64,000 nt of DNA from contig NZ_JNIQ01000001.1 of the NCBI RefSeq assembly GCF_000702585.1, positions 2,636,001-2,700,000 on the forward strand, written 5' to 3'. Source of the DNA: Exiguobacterium aurantiacum DSM 6208 (GTDB taxonomy: Bacteria > Bacillota > Bacilli > Exiguobacteriales > Exiguobacteriaceae). How positions within the stretch are numbered: the first letter of the stretch is position 1; each line of letters opens with the position of its first letter. Below the pieces are notes generated by a model. The model searched no databases. It had not been told where the DNA came from and worked only from the letters and a program-made list of their open reading frames with translations. Shown here one piece after another: positions 8,756 through 18,170 of this stretch. Both the position numbers and the translations under genes were made by a program.

Positions 8756-8793
8756 CCTTTAATATAGCACATTTCGCTCATCTTGCCCAATGC

Positions 8794-8822
8794 AAAAAAA
8801 CTCCCGCCAACTAGGCGGGAGA
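8794..8822 (-). terminator. terminator of the copper operon
   Basis: CTCCCGCC-TAGTT-GGCGGGAG followed by seven T on the minus strand, directly after copZ. Confidence 0.88.
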
Positions 8823-8827
8823 ACGGA

Positions 8828-9034
8828 TTATGCGTTTACGTCGTAACCTTGTTCTTCAATCGCTTCAATCAGCGTTTTCAACAATACTTTGTCGTTGTGG
8901 ATCACATCAACACGATGGTCTTGCAGCGACACGATGGCTGATTCGACGCCTTCGAGCTCGGTCAAAGCCCCTTCGACCGCCGCCTTGCAATGATTACAAG
9001 TCATTCCTTCTACTTTCAATACTGTCTCATTCAT
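8828..9034 (-). CDS. copZ: copper chaperone CopZ
   Basis: A 68-residue HMA-domain protein with the Cu(I) site GMTCNHC (C13, C16). It carries cytosolic Cu(I) to the N-terminal domain of CopA. The start at 9034 overlaps the copA stop (ATGA), with its ribosome binding site AAGGAGG inside the last codons of copA; an upstream in-frame start would lie within copA and is rejected. It is last in the csoR-copA-copZ operon, whereas Bacillus subtilis has copZ before copA. Confidence 0.92.
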   Translation of the reverse strand: MNETVLKVEGMTCNHCKAAVEGALTELEGVESAIVSLQDHRVDVIHNDKVLLKTLIEAIEEQGYDVNA

Positions 9035-11142
9035 GAGTTCGTTCCTCCTTGAGTTTTTAATCGCAACGCGTTCAAGACGACTGACACCGAACTGAACGCC
9101 ATCGCCGCCCCGGCAATCCACGGTGCGAGCAATCCGGCGGCTGCGACCGGGATACCGAGACTATTGTAGGCGAGTGCCCAGAACAGGTTTTGGCGAATGT
9201 TTTTCATCGTCAGACGGCTCATCTCGAGCGCACGCGTCACACCGATCACGTCTCTACCCATCACGGTCACATCGGCCGCCTCGAGCGCCACATCCGTCCC
9301 GCTTCCGAAGGCGATGCCGACATCAGCGACCGCGAGTGCCGGCGCGTCGTTCATCCCGTCACCGACCATGGCGACCCGCCCTTTCTGTTTGAGCGCCTCG
9401 ATATGGTCTGCTTTCTCGACAGGCAATACTTCCGCGATGACGTTCGCCTCCGGGATGCCGAGCTCTCGGGCGACGTCTAAGGCCACTTCTTGACGGTCGC
9501 CTGTCAAAACATACACGTGGCGTGTTTTCGCGAGTTGCCGGACGACGTCCCGACTGCCTTCTTTCAAGCGGTCCTTCAGCCCGAACACGGCTTTGATGCC
9601 AGAAGCGTCCGCCACGTACACGGGCGTCATCGCTTCCATGTCCCAATCCGGCAGCTCGAATCCGGCTTCACGCATCATTCGCACGGACCCGACAAGAAGT
9701 TCATTCCCATCGACGACGGCTTTCAATCCTCGCCCGGCGAGCTCTTCGACTTGCTCGACGTGACCGTCCCCTTCGAGCTTCCCGATTGCCTCGGCGAGCG
9801 GATGGGTCGACTGGCGTTCAGCCATGACGGCCTTACGTAAAAATGACTCGTCGCCGAACATCGTGACGACCTCGGGCGTCCCGTTTGTAAGCGTCCCGGT
9901 CTTGTCAAAGACGATGATGTCCGCCCCGTTCAACGACTCGAGTTGGCCACCGCCTTTAAAGAGGACACCTTGCTCGGCGGCGCGGCCGGTCCCGACCATG
10001 ATCGAGGTCGGCGTCGCCAAGCCGAGCGCACATGGACAGGCGATGACGAGTACCGCAATCGAAGCCCGGATCGCCATATCCATGTTGCCGAGTCCGAACG
10101 CCCACACAGCGAACGTGACCGCACTGATGGCGACGACGATCGGTACGAACACGCCTGAAATCCGGTCGGCTTGGCGTTGGATCGGCGCTTTATCCGTTTG
10201 TGCCTGTTCGACGACACGCACGATTTGGGCGAGCATCGTTTCACTGCCGACCCGTTCGGCTTTTATCAAGACACGGTGCGAACGGTTGATCGTCCCGCCG
10301 ACGACTTCGGCACCGACGCCTTTTTCAGAAGGAATCGATTCTCCCGTCAACATCGACTCATCGACGATCGTCTCGCCTTCGATGATGCGTCCATCGACCG
10401 GCACTTTCTCACCCGGACGGACGACGAGGACGTCGCCGACGTTGACGAGTGCGACCGCGACCGAACGTTCTTCACCATCGACGAACAAGATTGCCTCTTT
10501 CGCCTGAAGTGACAATAATGACTTGAGCGCATCGGTCGTCTTCTCTTTCGCCCGTGCCTCCAGCCATTTCCCGACGAGGACGAGCGTGATGAGGACCGCA
10601 CTCGTCTCGAAATAGAGCGCCGGATGCATCGGATGGGCGAGCATCTCGAACACCGAATAGAAGTAAGCGGCCGACGTCCCGGTCGCCACGAGCACGTCCA
10701 TGTTGGCACTGCCGCTCTTTAAGCTCTTATACGCACCTTGATAAAATTGGGCCCCAATCCAAAACTGGACCGGCGTCGCGAGCGCAAATTGCCACCACGG
10801 GTTCATAAGCCAATCCGCATGGAACATGAACCCTGGAATGTGCGTGATCATGACGAGTAACAGCGGTGCCGACAACAGCGACGAGATGAGCACTTTTCGT
10901 TCAAGCGGTCGTAAGTCGTGTTTCGGCGCGAATTCTACTTTCCGTTCCGCCCCGTACCCGATCTTCTCGATCCGGGCGATCAGTTCTTCTTCAGTGATGC
11001 CGTTGTCGACGCGAATCATTGCCGTTTCAAGCGGCAAGTTGACGGTCGCTTCGACACCATCCATCTTGTTCAACACTTTCTCGATTCGGGCCGAGCATGC
11101 GGCGCATGTCATTCCTTGAATCGACAATTCGACGGTTTTCAT
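9031..11142 (-). CDS. copA: Cu(I)-exporting P1B-type ATPase CopA
   Basis: A 703-residue pump with one N-terminal heavy-metal domain (GMTCAAC, C13 and C16), eight predicted TM helices, the transport motif CPC near residues 369-371, the phosphorylation motif DKTGT near 411, and a hinge [10 protein letters not shown]. Bacillus subtilis CopA (802 aa) has two N-terminal metal domains, so this shorter form is a single-domain variant; that is common and not a truncation. It exports Cu(I) across the cytoplasmic membrane. It starts 12 bp after csoR and is overlapped by copZ, indicating one transcript controlled by CsoR. Confidence 0.94.
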   Translation of the reverse strand: MKTVELSIQGMTCAACSARIEKVLNKMDGVEATVNLPLETAMIRVDNGITEEELIARIEKIGYGAERKVEFAPKHDLRPLERKVLISSLLSAPLLLVMITHIPGFMFHADWLMNPWWQFALATPVQFWIGAQFYQGAYKSLKSGSANMDVLVATGTSAAYFYSVFEMLAHPMHPALYFETSAVLITLVLVGKWLEARAKEKTTDALKSLLSLQAKEAILFVDGEERSVAVALVNVGDVLVVRPGEKVPVDGRIIEGETIVDESMLTGESIPSEKGVGAEVVGGTINRSHRVLIKAERVGSETMLAQIVRVVEQAQTDKAPIQRQADRISGVFVPIVVAISAVTFAVWAFGLGNMDMAIRASIAVLVIACPCALGLATPTSIMVGTGRAAEQGVLFKGGGQLESLNGADIIVFDKTGTLTNGTPEVVTMFGDESFLRKAVMAERQSTHPLAEAIGKLEGDGHVEQVEELAGRGLKAVVDGNELLVGSVRMMREAGFELPDWDMEAMTPVYVADASGIKAVFGLKDRLKEGSRDVVRQLAKTRHVYVLTGDRQEVALDVARELGIPEANVIAEVLPVEKADHIEALKQKGRVAMVGDGMNDAPALAVADVGIAFGSGTDVALEAADVTVMGRDVIGVTRALEMSRLTMKNIRQNLFWALAYNSLGIPVAAAGLLAPWIAGAAMAFSSVSVVLNALRLKTQGGTNS

Positions 11143-11154
11143 CGCTCGACCTCC

Positions 11155-11457
11155 TTACTTTTTAATGCGGCTGACGATTGTCATCAATTCGTCAATGTAC
11201 GGATCCATATCTTCCGTCTCGCTCGCATGAACCAAACATTTGCGCATATGGCGTTCGAGCAGCTGCAGTTCGACTTGTTTGAGCGCCGCCTGGATCGCTG
11301 ACGTCTGTGTCAAAATATCGACGCAGTAACGGTCACTCTCGACCATCTTTTGAATGCCGCGGACTTGTCCTTCAATCCGGCGCAGGCGTTTACTGAGCGC
11401 TTCGCGCTCGTCATCGTCACGCGGAACTAGCGGTTGTTCATGCATGTATTCCTCCAT
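11155..11457 (-). CDS. csoR: copper-sensing repressor CsoR
   Basis: A ~100-residue four-helix regulator of the CsoR/RcnR family. With the start at 11457, the copper ligands fall at C45, H70 and C74, the same numbering as Bacillus subtilis CsoR, within RLRRIEGQVRGIQKMVESDRYC...ERHMRKC. AGGTG sits 8 bases before this ATG; a second ATG at 11445 also has GGAGG 5 bases upstream, so the exact start is uncertain. Apo-CsoR represses its own copper operon and Cu(I) binding releases it. The AT-flanked C-rich run at about 11479-11494 could be part of its operator, but it is not a clean inverted repeat. Confidence 0.9.
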   Translation of the reverse strand: MEEYMHEQPLVPRDDDEREALSKRLRRIEGQVRGIQKMVESDRYCVDILTQTSAIQAALKQVELQLLERHMRKCLVHASETEDMDPYIDELMTIVSRIKK

Positions 11458-11515
11458 GGTTATCACCTCACCATCAATATACCCCTACCCCGTAATAGTG
11501 TCAAACGATTAAATT

Positions 11516-11544
11516 GAAAAAGAGCGACAACTTTGTGTCGCTCT
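11516..11544 (-). terminator. terminator of lcfB
   Basis: GAGCGACA-CAAAGT-TGTCGCTC followed by T-run on the minus strand. Confidence 0.85.
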
Positions 11545-11550
11545 CCTCAC

Positions 11551-13095
11551 TCAACTCTTTTGGAACGCCTCGCTCTTCAAGACCGTCCGTAAAATTTTGC
11601 CGGTCGTGTTACGTGGCAGTTCATCGATCAACTCGATGTACGTCGGTTGTTTATACTTCGCCAGCTTCGTCGCCGTGAAGGCCCGGATGTCATCCGTCGT
11701 CACATCGTCGCGCGTGACGACGTACGCTTTGACCGCCTCTCCTTGTTCGGCGTCAGGTACCCCGATGACGGCCGCTTCGACGATACCCGGGTGTTGGTAT
11801 AGCACTTCCTCGACTTCTCGCGGATAGACGTTGTAGCCGCCGACGATCACCATATCTTTTTTCCGGTCGACGATGTAGAAATAACCGTCCTCGTCCCGCT
11901 TCGCCAAATCACCCGTATACAACCATCCGTCCCGGAGCGTCATCGCTGTCTCTTCCGGGAGCTTATAATACCCTTTCATGACGTTCGGGCCACGGACGAT
12001 CAGTTCACCGACCTCGCCGACACCCACTTCTTCCCCGAGCTCATCGACGACTTTATTTTCGACGAGCACGATCGATGGACCGATCGACCCGGCTTTGCGT
12101 TCCCCGTGAAGCGGGTTGAAGCACGTGACCGGCGAGGCTTCTGACAACCCGTACCCCTCAAGTATTTTACATTCAAACTTCTGCTCAAACGATTCGAGCA
12201 GTTGCACCGGGAGACTCGCTCCGCCAGATACGAACACACGGACATGCTTGAGTGCGGACGAATAAGCCGGGACTTTCATCGCCGTCTGCAACAAGAAATT
12301 GTACATCGTCGGCACGCCGGCGAAAATGCTGACGCGATGTTTCGGGACGAGGTCGAAGACGTCCTGCGGCGAGAACTTCGGTAAGATGACGATCGTCGCC
12401 CCCCGCAAGAGCGGTGCGTTGACGATGACGGTCAAACAAAAAACGTGGAACATCGGCAACGCCGCGAGCGCCTTGTCGTCCGGCGTGATTTCGAGATATT
12501 CCCCGATCGACTGTGCGTTCGAATACAAGTTGCGGTGCGTGAGCAGCGCCCCTTTAGGTTTTCCGGTCGTCCCGCTCGTGTACAAGATGACGGCGACTTC
12601 TTCCTCATCGACTTCGACGAGCTCCCCTTCAGACGCCGAAAGCGAGTCGGCGAACGGTAAAAACTCGATGGCGCCACTTTCTGTTTCGACCGGCACGTCC
12701 GCATATGGTACCGAGATGACGAGTTTCAATTGCGGCAGCTGTGACAATGCCCCTTTCGCTTGGGCGACGAGTGGTGACAAGGCGACGATGGCTTTCACGT
12801 CCCCGTCGAGCAAAATATAAGCCATCTCGTCTGGTGTGTATGTAGGGTTGATCGGGATGACGACCCCACCTCGCGCGAGCACCGCGAAGTACGAAATGAG
12901 AAATGCCGGGCTGTTGCCGAGGACGAGCGCGACGTGATCCCCTTTGTTGACGCCTTTCGCTTCAAGCGTCGACGCCATCGCCCGCACTTGCCCGAAAAAC
13001 TGCTCGTAGCTGACCGTGTCTTCCCCGAACACGTAGGCCGCTTTCGAGCGGTGCTCGGCCACTACCCCTTGTAACGCCGTGACTAAGTTTGCCAT
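11551..13095 (-). CDS. lcfB: long-chain fatty acid-CoA ligase
   Basis: A 514-residue acyl-CoA synthetase of the ANL superfamily. Visible are the AMP-binding P-loop YTSGTTGKPKG (about residues 171-181), EGYGLSEASPVTCFNP, the hinge region DGWLYTGDLAKRDEDGYFYIVDRKKDM, and the C-terminal catalytic lysine in TTGKILR. Long stretches match Bacillus subtilis LcfB (YhfL), including NPTYTP, HVFCLTV and FAGVPTMYN. It activates fatty acids with ATP and CoA for beta-oxidation or membrane lipid recycling. AGGGGGA precedes the ATG. A FadR-like operator lies at 13113-13130, as expected for this regulon member. Transcribed alone. Confidence 0.92.
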   Translation of the reverse strand: MANLVTALQGVVAEHRSKAAYVFGEDTVSYEQFFGQVRAMASTLEAKGVNKGDHVALVLGNSPAFLISYFAVLARGGVVIPINPTYTPDEMAYILLDGDVKAIVALSPLVAQAKGALSQLPQLKLVISVPYADVPVETESGAIEFLPFADSLSASEGELVEVDEEEVAVILYTSGTTGKPKGALLTHRNLYSNAQSIGEYLEITPDDKALAALPMFHVFCLTVIVNAPLLRGATIVILPKFSPQDVFDLVPKHRVSIFAGVPTMYNFLLQTAMKVPAYSSALKHVRVFVSGGASLPVQLLESFEQKFECKILEGYGLSEASPVTCFNPLHGERKAGSIGPSIVLVENKVVDELGEEVGVGEVGELIVRGPNVMKGYYKLPEETAMTLRDGWLYTGDLAKRDEDGYFYIVDRKKDMVIVGGYNVYPREVEEVLYQHPGIVEAAVIGVPDAEQGEAVKAYVVTRDDVTTDDIRAFTATKLAKYKQPTYIELIDELPRNTTGKILRTVLKSEAFQKS

Positions 13096-13112
13096 AGTAA
13101 TCCCCCTTTTAA

Positions 13113-13130
13113 TGAATGACGATTCACTTT
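13113..13130. promoter_or_regulatory. FadR-like operator upstream of lcfB
   Basis: TGAATGACGATTCACTTT: the left half TGAATGA is perfect for the Bacillus FadR consensus TGAATGANTANTCATTCA, while the right half matches only in part. It sits about 15 bases before the lcfB ribosome binding site. lcfB is a known FadR target in Bacillus. Confidence 0.4.
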
Positions 13131-13138
13131 TACGCCGT

Positions 13139-13169
13139 AAAAAAGAGCACGGCGACCGCGCTCTTTTTC
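13139..13169 (-). terminator. terminator of the EIIA-like gene
   Basis: AAAAAGAGC...GCTCTTTTT hairpin with internal GCGGTCGCCG stem, between the lcfB promoter region and the stop at 13197. Confidence 0.75.
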
Positions 13170-13196
13170 AGTTAATTCTATTGTACATCAAACGGC

Positions 13197-13670
13197 TCAG
13201 GAAGAAAACGCTTTCAAATCCATCGTCTGTAAATGATATAATCCGCTCCGGCTCTGTACGTGCACGAGCGCTTGTAGCGCCTCATCATCCATGAGCAAAT
13301 CATCGAGCAATTTATGGTACGATTCTTTGCGATCATCTGTCGTCGCCGTGACGATGAACATCATTTCGGCCCGGACCGGCTCCCCGGCGATCGTTCCCAC
13401 ATCGAACGGGTGATTCACATGCAACAATGTGATGCCGTCAAGCCGGGCCGCATGCCGCGGGACGTCGATGACGGCGACAGGGACCGCGACATCGCTCACA
13501 CCGGACGGGATTGTCCGTTCTTGCTCGAGGACGGCTCGGGTGAACGCGTCCGTGACGATCCCCCTTCCCTCTAACTCAAGACCAATCGCTCGCACGGCGC
13601 GCTCAAACGTCGGCTGATCGGTCACCCACATCCAGTTCGTGTCCATCCATTCTGTGATGAAACGGCACAT
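13197..13670 (-). CDS. PTS EIIA-like (GatA-type) protein lacking the active-site His
   Basis: A 157-residue protein with the layout of the galactitol-type EIIA domain: ELEGRGIVTDAFTRAVLEQERTIPSG (about 32-57), a central hydrophobic strand, and a helical end with SYHKLLDDLLMDDEALQALV. Where active EIIA proteins read VAIPH-T-D, this one reads VAVID-V-P, so the phospho-accepting His is replaced by D69; the nearest His is H73. It may therefore be regulatory or degenerate rather than a phosphotransferase. GGAGGAATTAAG precedes the ATG. There are no EIIB, EIIC or sugar enzymes around it. A perfect cre site lies about 30 bases upstream, tying it to carbon catabolite control. Confidence 0.6.
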   Translation of the reverse strand: MCRFITEWMDTNWMWVTDQPTFERAVRAIGLELEGRGIVTDAFTRAVLEQERTIPSGVSDVAVPVAVIDVPRHAARLDGITLLHVNHPFDVGTIAGEPVRAEMMFIVTATTDDRKESYHKLLDDLLMDDEALQALVHVQSRSGLYHLQTMDLKAFSS

Positions 13671-13700
13671 CTTAATTCCTCCTCAACATCGATTCAGTTT

Positions 13701-13716
13701 ATGAAAGCGCTTGCAC
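13701..13716. promoter_or_regulatory. cre site (CcpA operator)
   Basis: TGAAAGCGCTTGCA fits TGNAANCGNTNNCA at every fixed base and is nearly palindromic. It lies between a -10-like CATAAT (minus strand, ~13720-13726) and the EIIA-like start, suited to repression. Confidence 0.7.
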
Positions 13717-13779
13717 TGATTATGATACGCCTCCTCGACTACTGTCGCAACGCCACAGGAAATGTTTCACGAAACCGCC

Positions 13780-13810
13780 AAAAAAGGATGGTCTCATGAT
13801 GAGACCATCC
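13780..13810 (-). terminator. terminator of lplJ
   Basis: GGATGGTCTCAT-ATGAGACCATCC perfect stem followed by TTTTTT on the minus strand. Confidence 0.9.
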
Positions 13811-13826
13811 TGGCTGTCGACCCGCC

Positions 13827-14816
13827 TCAGCTAATGAGATCGACGAGTTCTTCGAGCTCGACGTTGCCGAAGTAGTGTTTAACGTCAAGGTGTGATAATT
13901 GTTCCCGAATCGCCCCGCGTTCGAAGCGAGTCCCGACGAGCGCTTGCTCGACGTCATGGATGTCACCGACCCCAAAGAAGTCCCCGAAAATTTTCGCTTC
14001 GGTGATCGTCCCTTTGCTGACGTTCAACCGGACATCGATTGTGCCGATCGGGAAGCGACGTTTCGACTCGACGTCAAACTTCGGAGACTTCCCAAAGTTC
14101 CAGTCCCAGTTCGCGTAGCGCTCTCTCGAGATGTCTTGGACGATTTCCCAGTCCTCGTCACGAAGCACATAGCGTTCCGGTTCTTGACCGTCATAGATTG
14201 AGTGAAGCAACGCTTCGACGAACCGTTCCATCGCCATCTCTTCCTCGAGGAACTCCGTGATGTTGGCGACACGGCTCCGGACCGACTTGATGCCTTTAGA
14301 GCGCATCTTCTCTTCCGAGACGTTGAGCGAGTTGACGACTTCCTCGATGTTCGAGTTGAACATGAGCGTCCCGTGGCTGAACATGCGGCCGCGCGTCGTG
14401 AACTGGGCGTTGCCACTGATCTTCCGTTCGCCGACTTGGATGTCGTTTCGTCCCGTCAACTCGGCCTCGACGCCGAGTTGCTTGAGTGCGTCGACGATCG
14501 GTTGCGTGAACTTCTTATAGTTGTTGAACGAGTTGCCGTCATCTTTCGTGATGAAGCTGAAGTTCAAGTTGCCTTCGTCGTGATAGACGGCGCCACCGCC
14601 CGAGAGACGGCGGACGACATCGATCCCGTTCTCTTCGATATACTTCAAGTTGACTTCTTCTGACGTGTTTTGGTTTTTCCCGATGATGATCGACGGCCCG
14701 TTAATGTAGAACAAGAAGTAATCCTCATGCTCGACGTTCAAATGTTTGAGAATGTATTCCTCGACCGCCAAGTTGAGTTTTGGATCCCGGATATCCGGGT
14801 TGAAAATGAATTTCAC
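13827..14816 (-). CDS. lplJ: lipoate-protein ligase
   Basis: A 329-residue ligase of the LplA/LplJ type. It carries the lipoate-AMP binding motif RRLSGGGAVYHDEGNLNFSF (about residues 69-88), the GRNDI-x4-RKISGNAQ segment with the catalytic Lys, and a C-terminal accessory domain (about 240-329). It activates free lipoate with ATP and attaches it to E2 or GcvH domains. The start is a GTG at 14816, supported by AGGAGG 9 bases upstream. No lipoylated-enzyme genes are adjacent; the gene forms its own unit with a strong terminator. Confidence 0.92.
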   Translation of the reverse strand: MKFIFNPDIRDPKLNLAVEEYILKHLNVEHEDYFLFYINGPSIIIGKNQNTSEEVNLKYIEENGIDVVRRLSGGGAVYHDEGNLNFSFITKDDGNSFNNYKKFTQPIVDALKQLGVEAELTGRNDIQVGERKISGNAQFTTRGRMFSHGTLMFNSNIEEVVNSLNVSEEKMRSKGIKSVRSRVANITEFLEEEMAMERFVEALLHSIYDGQEPERYVLRDEDWEIVQDISRERYANWDWNFGKSPKFDVESKRRFPIGTIDVRLNVSKGTITEAKIFGDFFGVGDIHDVEQALVGTRFERGAIREQLSHLDVKHYFGNVELEELVDLIS

Positions 14817-14886
14817 TGTGTGTGTCCTCCTAGTGACTAATCGTTAAGTCCATTATACGAGACGTGTGAGCGCCTCGACAAATGAA

Positions 14887-15774
14887 TTACTTCCATTCGC
14901 CGTTCATGACGCGCTTCAATGCGTTGGCGACGCCGTACTCGTCATGACGCTCGGTGACGTGATGGCTGATTTTGATCAATTCATCATGACTGTTCGCCAT
15001 CGCGATCGCCTTGCCGGCGACCTCGAACATCGGCACATCGTTCAAATTGTCGCCGATGACGACGACCTCGGACAAGTCGACCCCGAAATACTCGGCGAGT
15101 TTCCGGACACCGTGCCCTTTGTCGGCCCCGTTCGCCATCACCTCGATGTTGTCATCGCCTGAAGACGTGACGTATACGCCCTCGACACGTTCATCGATTT
15201 CAGCCCAAAGCGACGACATTTTTTCAAAGTGGCTTGAGAAGGCGATAAACTTGTAGACGCGCCCGGCCTCCTTTTTGATGAAGTCTTCGATGTCTTCGAC
15301 GAGACGAACGTCCTCGTTGACATAGTAGCGTTTACGGAAGAACTCATACATCTCGAGCGAACGGTCGTCGCCGTTTTGCTTCAAGTTCTCCATCGTCGCC
15401 TCAATCAAATCAAGACGACTCGCGACGAGCCCGGCTTCCGAATACATCTCATAGAACACGTCCGAATACTTATGATCTTGATGCAGCACCGATACGACCT
15501 CGAGCGCCTCTTCCGTCGTCAAGTCGATCTCATGGAGCACGTCTCCCGTCTCCGTCAACACCCGTCCCCCGTTGGACGAGACGATCGGGCACGTGAGGCC
15601 GACCTCATCGAGAATCTCTTTCGCGTTGAAGTAATTGCGTCCCGTCGCAATCGCAAAGCGAATTCCTTGCTCTTCGGCGGCGCGAACGATTTCAGCCGTT
15701 TCCGGCGCAATTTTTGTGTGGTTGTGCAAGATTGTGCCATCCATGTCCGATACGAACAGTTTATACGTTGTCAT
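14887..15774 (-). CDS. HAD superfamily Cof-type phosphatase
   Basis: A 295-residue Cof/IIB hydrolase. Motif I is VSDMDGT (D10 nucleophile, D12), motif II ATGRN near 46-50, motif III Lys in GADKGHGV, and motif IV GDNLNDVPMF near 238-247. Proteins of this class (YcsE, YkrA, YwtE) dephosphorylate flavin precursors or sugar phosphates; the substrate cannot be read from sequence. The start at 15774 is chosen because AGGAG lies 9 bases upstream, while the ATG at 15780 is only 3 bases from it. It stands alone between lplJ and the heme operon. Confidence 0.85.
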   Translation of the reverse strand: MTTYKLFVSDMDGTILHNHTKIAPETAEIVRAAEEQGIRFAIATGRNYFNAKEILDEVGLTCPIVSSNGGRVLTETGDVLHEIDLTTEEALEVVSVLHQDHKYSDVFYEMYSEAGLVASRLDLIEATMENLKQNGDDRSLEMYEFFRKRYYVNEDVRLVEDIEDFIKKEAGRVYKFIAFSSHFEKMSSLWAEIDERVEGVYVTSSGDDNIEVMANGADKGHGVRKLAEYFGVDLSEVVVIGDNLNDVPMFEVAGKAIAMANSHDELIKISHHVTERHDEYGVANALKRVMNGEWK

Positions 15775-15815
15775 CAACATCCACTCCTTTTTTCTCTTTC
15801 GCTTCTAACTATAAC

Positions 15816-15852
15816 AAAAAGAGAGGCCGGCGGAAAAATCCGGCACCTCTCT
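15816..15852 (-). terminator. terminator of the hem operon
   Basis: GAGAGG-TGCCGG ... CCGGC-CTCTC stem with TTTTTG on the minus strand, after hemY. Confidence 0.8.
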
Positions 15853-15862
15853 TCATAAATCC

Positions 15863-17248
15863 TTAACCTTGTGCGGCCATCTGTTTGATTTGTTCATGGA
15901 CACTGTTAATACAGTCCGGTATGCCGATCCCGTCATAAGCAATCCCGGCCAACAACACGCCCGGATAGACACGGCCCATCTCGGCCCGGAGTGCTCTGAC
16001 ACGGTCTGAATGGAACACTGCATACGGCGGTAGCCCGTCACGTAAACGGCTGACGACGGTTTGACTTGGCTTCCTGTGTATCGTCATCAATCCCCCGAGA
16101 TCACGGAGCGCCGTCGCGACAATCTCTTCGTCCGATGCCTCAACGATGTCATCGGCACCCGGACGACCGAGGAAGACGCGAAGGACATGATAGCCATCCG
16201 GCACGGCGTGCGGCCACTTTTGATCGATGAATGTGCACGCCGTGATCACGACGTCCGCTTCTTGACTCGTGACAAAGCCGGTCCCGACGAACGGGAGTTC
16301 AATGTCTCCTTCTTTAAAGACGAGCGAACACGTCGCCGTGGCGTGCGGTTTCATCTCAGCCAAAAAATCGCTGTCGACTTTCGGCAAAAACTGACGAATG
16401 AGTCGCGGTGGCACGGTCAAGATGAGGCGTTCGGAGTCGATGTCGCTGCGATTCGTGAGCAGGCGATACCCGCCGTCGATTTCCTCGACCTGCTCGACCG
16501 AACAGTTCAAGATGATCTCCGTCCGTTCGAGCCGTTCCGCGATCCGGTCCGTCAGTGATTTCAATCCACGCTTGAGCGAGGCGAACTGACCGACTTTCTT
16601 CGCGCCGACTTCGGCGACGCGTTGCTCGGGACGCAGGTGACGCATCCCTTCGTATAAGTTCCCGTACCGCTTCTCCCCTTCGATGAACTGCGGGAACGTC
16701 GACAACGCGCTCATCTTGTCGATATCGCCGGCGTAAATGCCAGACAAGAGCGGTTCGATCAAACGGTCGACGATCGGGTCTCCGACACGCTCACGCAAAT
16801 AGAGACCTAGCGAGACGTCTGTCTCCGGGGGGGCCACGTCCGGTGGCGACAATAACATCTCCCGAAGCGCAGCGTGTTCTTCTTCCGATAAGAGCGTCGT
16901 GTCTTTAAATGCGTCGACATCGAGCGGGATCCCCATCACCGTCTGTTTCGGGATCGGATGAAGGCCGTCACGGTGCAACACATACGCCTGACCGACGCCG
17001 TTGCGGACGATCTCATCGCCGAGTCCGACATTTTGAATCAACTCCGTCATCGCCGTCTTCCGAAACACGTAAGAGTCGGGACCGCGCTCAACCGCGAACT
17101 CCCCCGTCTCGAACGTGTCGATTTTACCGCCGAGTCGACCGCTCGCTTCAAGCAACGTGATCGATACGTCTTCCGGCAAATAGCGTTCGGCATAAAAAGC
17201 GGCGGTGAGACCTGTGATCCCACCGCCGACAATCGTCAAATTACGCAT
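15863..17248 (-). CDS. hemY: coproporphyrinogen III oxidase (HemY/CgoX)
   Basis: A 461-residue FAD enzyme. The dinucleotide fold is [15 protein letters not shown] (about 7-21), followed by [14 protein letters not shown] and ERGPDSYVF, all typical of HemY, with a C-terminal FAD contact near [13 protein letters not shown]. In Bacillota this enzyme oxidises coproporphyrinogen III to coproporphyrin III with O2, the step before iron insertion by HemH (coproporphyrin-dependent route). Its first 8 bases overlap hemH, so the three hem genes are coupled in the order E-H-Y, as in Bacillus hemEHY. Confidence 0.94.
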   Translation of the reverse strand: MRNLTIVGGGITGLTAAFYAERYLPEDVSITLLEASGRLGGKIDTFETGEFAVERGPDSYVFRKTAMTELIQNVGLGDEIVRNGVGQAYVLHRDGLHPIPKQTVMGIPLDVDAFKDTTLLSEEEHAALREMLLSPPDVAPPETDVSLGLYLRERVGDPIVDRLIEPLLSGIYAGDIDKMSALSTFPQFIEGEKRYGNLYEGMRHLRPEQRVAEVGAKKVGQFASLKRGLKSLTDRIAERLERTEIILNCSVEQVEEIDGGYRLLTNRSDIDSERLILTVPPRLIRQFLPKVDSDFLAEMKPHATATCSLVFKEGDIELPFVGTGFVTSQEADVVITACTFIDQKWPHAVPDGYHVLRVFLGRPGADDIVEASDEEIVATALRDLGGLMTIHRKPSQTVVSRLRDGLPPYAVFHSDRVRALRAEMGRVYPGVLLAGIAYDGIGIPDCINSVHEQIKQMAAQG

Positions 17249-18170
17249 GATGCACGATCACGCTTTCCATCCGATCCGCGATGGCCTCGATGAAGCTCCG
17301 CTCCGCGTTTGGCATGTTCGGACGCGCGTAGTGAACGCCGAGACGATCACAGACGACTTTACATTCCACATCGTTGTCGAAGAGAACTTCGAGGTGGTCT
17401 GCGACGAATCCGACCGGCGTATACACAAACGCCTCATAGCCATGCTTTTCATAAAGTTCAGCCGTCAAGTCTTGGACGTCAGGCCCGATCCAAGGGTCAG
17501 GTGTGTTGCCTTCTGACTGCCAACCGACCTCATAGTGCGGGACACCGGCCGCTTGCGCGATTTTGTCCGCCGTCTCTTTCAATTGATCTGGGTACGGGTC
17601 ACCGCCGGCCAAAATCTTCTCAGGGAGACTGTGTGCCGACACGATCAAGCACGCCTTCTCGGCCGGTACCGGCAAGTTCGCGAACGTTTCTTTGATCGCC
17701 TCTGCCCACCAGTTGATGAATTTCGGCTCATCGTACCATGATTCAACCGAACGAATCTCGATGCCGTATTTGGCCGCTTCCTCATGGGCGCGTCCGTTGT
17801 ATGACTTGACGCTATATGACGAGTAGTGCGGAGCCAATACGACCGACACCGCTTCTTTGATGCCATCGTTCGCCATTTGCGCGACAGCATCTTCGACGAA
17901 CGGTTCGATGTGCTTCAGACCGATATACAATTTGAACTCGATCTCACCGGCATGACGCTCGTTCAAGATGTCACGAAGCGCTTCCGCTTGATCGATCGTG
18001 ATCTTCGCGAGCGGGGATACCCCGCCGATCGCCTCATAGCGCTCTGTCAAATCTTGAAGCGCTTCCGGTGACGGCTTCCGGCCATAACGGATGTGCGTGT
18101 AATAACGTTCGATGTCTTCCGGCTTGTACGGTGTGCCATAAGCCATTACGAGTAGTCCGACTGTTTTCAT
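17241..18170 (-). CDS. hemH: coproporphyrin III ferrochelatase
   Basis: A 309-residue class of ferrochelatase typical of Gram-positives (Bacillus HemH/CpfC is 310 aa). Visible are [23 protein letters not shown] at the N-terminus, the metal-site His in [12 protein letters not shown] and the [17 protein letters not shown] segment near residues 220-235. It inserts Fe(II) into coproporphyrin III. It overlaps both partners: 4 bases with hemE and 8 with hemY. No C-terminal Fe-S cysteines are present. High confidence. Confidence 0.95.
   Translation of the reverse strand: MKTVGLLVMAYGTPYKPEDIERYYTHIRYGRKPSPEALQDLTERYEAIGGVSPLAKITIDQAEALRDILNERHAGEIEFKLYIGLKHIEPFVEDAVAQMANDGIKEAVSVVLAPHYSSYSVKSYNGRAHEEAAKYGIEIRSVESWYDEPKFINWWAEAIKETFANLPVPAEKACLIVSAHSLPEKILAGGDPYPDQLKETADKIAQAAGVPHYEVGWQSEGNTPDPWIGPDVQDLTAELYEKHGYEAFVYTPVGFVADHLEVLFDNDVECKVVCDRLGVHYARPNMPNAERSFIEAIADRMESVIVHHA

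Noticed and set aside
11479..11494. CsoR operator before csoR
   Set aside because: The C-rich run flanked by A/T is suggestive, but the two arms are not inverted repeats, so I do not call it.
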